From NCBI RefSeq assembly GCF_030253575.1, contig NC_080569.1, forward strand, positions 9,553,501-9,617,500: 64,000 nt of DNA, written 5' to 3'. The DNA is from Rhododendron vialii. Lineage: Eukaryota; Streptophyta; Magnoliopsida; Ericales; Ericaceae. Numbering within the stretch: the first letter of the stretch is position 1; each line of letters begins with the position of its first letter. Shown here one piece after another: positions 58,932 to 64,000 of the stretch. Below the pieces are notes generated by a model. That model was not told where the DNA came from. It saw nothing but the letters and a program-made list of their open reading frames with translations, and did not search any database. A program made the position numbers and the translations under genes.

Positions 58932-59170
58932 TACTCCCTCCGTTTCAAATTGATAATTCACTACTAAAAGATGGGCAATTTTCGAACCAAAAAATAAAGC
59001 ACTTTCGTGCATCATTTTTTAAATTTCTTGATACCGAATTGAAGATTGCAATTAGTTCTTTAATTTAGTGTCACAAAATTTAAAAAACGATGCATGGAAG
59101 AGCCTCATTTTTAAATCCAAAAATTGCATGTCTTTTCGTAGTCGACTATCATTTAGGAATGGAGGGAGTA
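58932..59170. mobile_element. Stowaway MITE
   Basis: Element 58934-59168 (235 bp) between TA dinucleotides; ends CTCCCTCCGTTTCAAATT and, inverted, CTCCCTCCATTCCTAAAT. Confidence 0.9.
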
Positions 59171-59189
59171 CATGACGTTTCCCATCTAA

Positions 59190-59430
59190 TACTCCCTTCA
59201 TCACATTTTAAATGCTCCCTACGTAAAGTCGTGTCGTTTTGAATTTTAAAAAAAAATCGTATTTTTCATAATCTGTTTTGAAACTTTTTTGCACCGTTTT
59301 AAAGTAGTCATGAGATCTTTTTGAATGATGCAAGACAAAGTTAAAAATTAATTCCGAAAGTACTTTATTTTTTTAGGTTAAAGTTCCGTGGTCTCCCATA
59401 GAGAGCATTTAAATTGGGACGGATGAAGTA
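59190..59430. mobile_element. Stowaway MITE
   Basis: Element 59192-59428 (237 bp) between TA dinucleotides; ends CTCCCTTCATCACATTTTAA and, inverted, CTTCATCCGTCCCAATTTAA. It begins only 20 bp after the previous Stowaway. Confidence 0.85.
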
Positions 59431-60471
59431 TATATATAAACTATCACAAATGATGCATCAATCATTAAGAATTTCATAATAAATCACTCGATGAGATGGA
59501 CTATTTTCAAAAATTGAAAAATATATGTGTATTACATAAATAATTAGTTAGTTAAATATACACATGGGATGTTTCCCACCGTATCCAAATCTCCATTTTT
59601 AAAAAAAAAAATTTATGTCCCCGTGTTCATGTTTATATCCATGTCCGTGCATCATTGAATATAGTGACAAAGGGACATGAAAGGACAAGGAAATAACAAG
59701 AACTCTCTAATATAGGAACCGAGAGTTTTTAGTGAAAGAAAATAAACAAAGTGTTAAAAAGGTAAATGATGAGAATTCCCGTGTCCACTTGATTTTGACT
59801 TTTTGCTAACCATGAACTCGGGTTCGCTTGTCAAGCATTAAACTCTTTGCAAAAGTGTTATGCCTTGTTATTTTACAATTCAAAAAGAATTTTTGAAAAA
59901 ATTTCTCCTAGATTCTCTTTAGATTTTCTCTACTTTTAATATTTCTCTCTTTATCTATCTCTATTTATTACCCCTATGATTTTTCAAAAAACTTTTTAAA
60001 TATCAAACCAAACACAACATGCCTTGTTCAGATGGGAATTTGAAAATTTTTAAGTTTGATTTTTGGGATATTGAGTGGAGAGAGAAATTAGAGTAATAAT
60101 CGGAGGTATAGGTAATGAATGGAAAAAGATAGAGAGAAAAATAAGAGTAATAATTGGAAAAAAAAGTAATGAGTGAAGAGAGAAATAAAAGTAATAATTG
60201 AAAGTATGAGTAATAAGTGTTTTTTGAATTGAATTTTTTTTCCCAAATGTGGAACCAAACAAGGCAACATGTTTATACCCATTTTTTTGACTGCTCGAAA
60301 TTTGCACCAAATAGTTCCACAATTCAGAATCAAAATCTAGAAATTCGAATCAGTCAAATTATTCCTCTCACAACAAAGAATTTACTAATACTATACCATT
60401 ATTTTTTATGGGGAACGTAAAGTATTAATCTCTCTATCTCCAATTTTTAAGTCTATTTTGGAGATTTCAAC
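59431..60471. other. Intergenic, MITE debris
   Basis: Contains an inverted relative of the 41.3-kb repeat family at about 59880-60015 (…tttctctacttttaatatttctc…caaaccaaacac). It is followed by alternating 'gagagaaataa-agtaataattgRaa' units (60075-60215). No gene. Confidence 0.45.
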
Positions 60472-60891
60472 TACTTCCTCCATTTCAAATTGAGAGTCCC
60501 TTTTGGGGATTTCAACTATTTTAGTAGGCATGCAATAATTACACCTACAATACCTATCATTTTCATCATTACCCATGTATTCTATCTACTTTATAACACT
60601 TGTATTCATTTGTTTTGAAAATCACCAAATTTTTGGGAAAATGACTTACGCCTTTCGACCCAATTTGTTTGTCCAATTTCGAGATACGTGTCTTTAAAAA
60701 AATTGTGTATATCTCAAAATTTACAATGTTTTCCATATTGCATATATAAAACATTATAAATTGAAATATATAGACAATCTTGTAGGAGATCCCAAATAAT
60801 GAAAAATGATAAACAAATCGGGACGGAATGAGTATCATTTTGGAATAACCCAAAATGAAATAATGGACTTTCAATTGGAACGGATGGAGTA
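60472..60891. mobile_element. Composite Stowaway element
   Basis: Outer ends CTTCCTCCATTTCAAATT (60474) and AATTGGAACGGATGGAG (ending 60889) lie between TA dinucleotides, 416 bp in all. That is longer than its neighbours. An internal GGGACGGAATGAG-TA at 60819-60833 is a second Stowaway-type right end, so two elements have fused or nested. Confidence 0.75.
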
Positions 60892-60893
60892 TA

Positions 60894-61335
60894 TAAGAGC
60901 ATCCCTGTTGTAATAAATAAATGTGTGTGGATAAACAAATTTAAAAACAATGCTAAAAAGATACCTCACGTTGTACATTGTAATAAGTAAAGTTGCAAGC
61001 CTTTTAGCAAATGACCAAATTCCATAACCAAACTTAACAAACTTTTACAAATAACCAAAACTCAACAACCAAACTCAAAACTCAATAACTCAAAAACACC
61101 CCACTTTGGAATCGTTTCATCGAGACGAATACTTTAGTGTGGTCAGGTGCGTGATTGAAATTTGTTTGCGATTGGAATGATGGGCATTATGGGGATTTTT
61201 TTTATTAAAGATGCAAAAATAACCAATGTGAAGGTAGAAATTGTTAAATTTGATTATAAATTAAATATATAATGAAATGCTAACGTGACACATTTTAATT
61301 ATTGATTTTGACTATGACATTTGCGGATGCTCTAA
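60894..61335 (+). mobile_element. PIF/Tourist-like MITE with TAA TSD
   Basis: Element 60897-61332 (436 bp) between TAA copies (60894-60896, 61333-61335); ends GAGCATCCctgttgtaat and, inverted, GAGCATCCgcaaatgtca. It is a full-length relative of the insertion in the TIP1 copy 1 promoter, in the opposite orientation, and starts five bases after the composite Stowaway. Confidence 0.92.
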
Positions 61336-61804
61336 GAGAACACAATCATTGTATCGCATGTGTAATCACCACATTCCTCCATTCCACTATTTAATACTCT
61401 AGGAGTAACAATTAATAATAAAATACCCTTAGTTTGGGTTAATTCCTCCAATAAAACCAAACGAAAGTCGTGTCATTCCATTTCCGGAAGTTGAAGGAAG
61501 GTTATTTTTTTTAAGCGGGTCCCATAAACTACTCCTAAAAGAAAGCGAGTGTGTATCTCCGCTCAATAAATTTCCGCTGACCAGAACAACGGCCACGGAT
61601 TGTTCAGCGCGAATCCCCACCGAAAAAGTTTCAAAATCCCGATTTTTCGCGGGATGCAGATCGATCGAGGTGGAGAGAGGGTTTCTGAGTCTTCTGACAT
61701 CTGACGTCTCAAGTGACGAATTTAGAGAACCAAAACAAACAACTCCAGCCACAAGGAAGACCACCAGATTCCGGGCTGGATAACTCCAACCTCACCGGCG
61801 CATG
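61336..61804. other. UTR3 upstream region
   Basis: A CG-containing, less AT-rich stretch from about 61540 probably forms the promoter of the transporter gene. No exon was seen. Confidence 0.4.
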
Positions 61805-61812
61805 TATTTATA
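61805..61812 (+). promoter_or_regulatory. Possible TATA box of the transporter gene
   Basis: TATTTATA lies 112 bp upstream of the ATG at 61924, with a (CT)n-rich leader between (61851-61869). The match is imperfect. Confidence 0.4.
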
Positions 61813-61923
61813 CAATACCCTCCCTCACCAATCACTTCCTTCACTTTGCATCTCTCTCTCTCTCTCTCTGGTCATCGTTCTCCTTCTTCAACAGGCATCT
61901 TTTCGGTGAGCTGGGACTGTACC

Positions 61924-64000
61924 ATGGAGGCGGAACCACTTTCGCCACCGTACTCGGAAGAGAACAGGTTCTGGAAAGGGGCTTTCGCCGTGGTCGGAAT
62001 CATGTCCACTCTAGTTATCTACGGCGTCTTACAGGTACAACCTCGGTTTATCATCTCACTCCCCCCACCCCATTCCTTCTGAATCAAGAAAAAATTTGAA
62101 GCAATAACTTGTTGTTTTTGTACTGTGCTAACCTGAGATGGCTCTTAGTATGCACATGGTTAAGAAAGTTCATTTCCTGCAGGAAAAGATCATGACAGTT
62201 CCGTATGGCGAAACGAAAGAGTATTTCAAGTACTCATTATTTCTTGTTTTCTGCAATCGTCTTACAACATCAGCTGTATCTGCAGGCGCTCTACTGGTAA
62301 CTATCTCTTCATTGTTAATTGACCAATTTTTGTAGCCACCACAATCTGTGTAATTTGGCTTATGGAGATCTGACCTGTTTTTCTGGGGAAAAAAAAAAAA
62401 ATCACTTTAAGAGGTTGTAATCTATATTAAAGGATCTTGTTTATCAAAACCTTATTTGTTATCCAGGCAAGTAAGAAAGCATTGGACCCTGTTGCTCCTG
62501 TATATAAGTATTGTCTCGTTTCAGTGTCAAACATAGTAACAACAACGTGCCAGTATGAGGTAAGCTGCATTATGTTTCCGTGTCTTTCGTTGGTTGTATC
62601 TGAAAAAGGCATAAAAGTTGTGTTCTGTTCTTGTTAGGAGTTTTCTTATTTATCGTTCCAGTTAAAGATCGAAAAATAATGTGTGGTCTATGCATTAATC
62701 ATTTTGGTTATGAATGTTTTCTCCAGGCGCTTAAATACGTAAGCTTTCCTGTTCAAACACTTGCAAAATGTGCCAAAATGATACCTGTCATGGTACGTTG
62801 ATACCTGTCACTTTATGCAATCCTTTCTAGATTTTGCATTCACAAATCATGATCGTTGCCTTTTTTAGCCTGCTATAATATAATGGTTAGATCTTTCCTC
62901 AAAGGAATGGGTGAATCATAACTCCCCAAATTGTATAGAAGGATAGTGAGCATGATCATTTCCCTTGCACCATTCCAAAGTTCATCCGTTCTTTTTGTTC
63001 TTTTCTTTCCAAAAGCTATCTTCTCTAACCACTAATAAACCTTGTCGAATTTCGGAAATTATGATTCGTGAAAACAGCATAAGGATTCTATTTTCTTGAT
63101 CCTAAACCCTTTTTCCCTGGCCCAGCTGCATCATGTTCTTAGATTCATCCTTGTATAGCCCCTTTCCTTCACTTCCCCATTTCCTGCAGGAGATGTTTCT
63201 CGTAGTGTCTGTACAATTCCACTATGCCTCTTAGGAGTAAAGAGTAGTTAGGGTGGTTTAAGTTAAATGTACTCAACAAACCATGACCCAATTTCTTGGT
63301 CCTGGCTTCCTGAATCCTCTTATCCTCTTCTTCAATCAGGTCTGTTATTTGTTTTAACTGTGCTATTATTTTTGTGCATCATGTGTGGTGTTGTCCTTCA
63401 TAAACAGATCAATCGCATTGTTGTCGCTTATAAATTTGTGATCCTAAACTTTTAATTACACTCATGTTACCCGTAATAAGAACTCTAAGAGGAGAAGTTT
63501 GTATGCTTTCTTTTTATGTTACTGGCAGATTTGGAGCACAGCGATTATGCAGAAGGTGTACAAGGCCAACGACTATTTCCTGGCTTTTCTAGTGATGATT
63601 GGTTGTGCATTATTCATTCTATACCCGGTAGAGGACCACGCTTCTGTTTCAAAGATCTCAATCTGTAGGTTTTAGTTTTTGTAGGCTTGTTTCTAATGTG
63701 AATTTTTGTAAGTGAAATATACAAATGTGTGGATAATAGAAAGCTGCAATATATTGGAGAAAGAGAAATAATGGTGCCTACTGATGACACTCATTAAGAA
63801 ATTCTTATATATTTTGTTTACAAATCTTAGATTAGAGAAATGGGTCTACGTTGATGCTGCTTTCAGGCGTTGTTTATATACCTAACCTGTATTGGTTTTT
63901 GTAGAATTTTTCGCATGAGGTGAATAGTTTCCGTTTTGCATTCCTTTGTAGGCAACAGGGGATAACAGCCCATATAATAGAGGGAGGGAAAGCACAGTTT
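61924..64000 (+). CDS. UTR3: UDP-galactose/UDP-glucose transporter, UTR3 type (5' part)
   Basis: Nucleotide-sugar antiporter of the UAA/SLC35B1 family; Arabidopsis UTR1 and UTR3 bring UDP-glucose into the ER for glycoprotein quality control. Visible exons: 61924-62034, 62183-62296, 62467-62559, 62727-62792, 63529-63627 and 63952 onward. All junctions are phase 0 and give 176 residues plus one base, roughly half of the ~330-aa family length. After a short acidic N-terminus come [97 protein letters not shown], then ALFILYPATGDNSPYNRGRE. These are the family's diagnostic segments, ending near the fourth or fifth membrane span. The gene continues past the window edge. It is intact as far as seen. 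Confidence 0.94.

Overview
This is plant nuclear DNA. The genes are intron-split with GT-AG borders, they encode plant-specific families (an R2R3-MYB, vacuolar aquaporins of the TIP1 group, a DUF1635 protein), and the AT-rich intergenic space is full of MITEs, SINEs and short LINE insertions. Gene structure and protein style suggest a eudicot; I cannot name the species. There is no operon, CRISPR array, phage, plasmid or organelle signature.

Six genes are supported. From left to right they are: an R2R3-MYB of the MYB59/MYB48 type (11591-12916, +, 3 exons, 256 aa); a PTPLA/PASTICCINO2-like 3-hydroxyacyl-CoA dehydratase (22702-25801, +, 9 exons, 217 aa); two tandem TIP1 tonoplast aquaporins (27153-28442 and 32978-34246, both -, 3 exons each, 252 and 253 aa); a DUF1635 coiled-coil protein (54702-56582, +, 2 exons, 278 aa); and the first half of a UTR3-type UDP-galactose/UDP-glucose transporter (61924 to the window end, +, 6 exons visible). 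All exon joins were checked by hand for phase and give uninterrupted family-like proteins. The genes have unrelated roles (transcription, very-long-chain fatty acid elongation, vacuolar water transport, unknown, ER/Golgi nucleotide-sugar import) and do not form a cluster; only the TIP pair is related by descent.

The intergenic space, about four fifths of the window, is mostly transposable-element debris. Clear cases with target-site duplications (TSDs) include a 992-bp hAT element at 8.5-9.5 kb, a LINE-type insertion at 39.4-40.8 kb with a 19-bp TSD, several PIF/Harbinger-type MITEs with TAA/TTA duplications, and several Stowaway MITEs, one nested inside another MITE. A long-terminal-repeat-free MULE-like block at 17.0-19.4 kb keeps the 5' coding end of what looks like a MULE transposase. 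Four tRNA-derived SINEs carry recognisable B boxes.

The most interesting biology is the TIP1 duplication. Unit 1 (about 26.76-32.38 kb) and unit 2 (about 32.38-35.43 kb) align through the genes and flanks. Unit 1 has gained several insertions upstream that are absent from unit 2, including a MITE about 12 bp upstream of its TATA box, and its exon 1 is far more diverged than exons 2-3. A second theme is a set of minimal poly(A)-type insertions flanked by perfect or near-perfect direct repeats (11.1, 13.25 and 42.2 kb), which look like extreme 5' truncations of LINE reverse transcription. I found no candidate for a wholly new molecular system.
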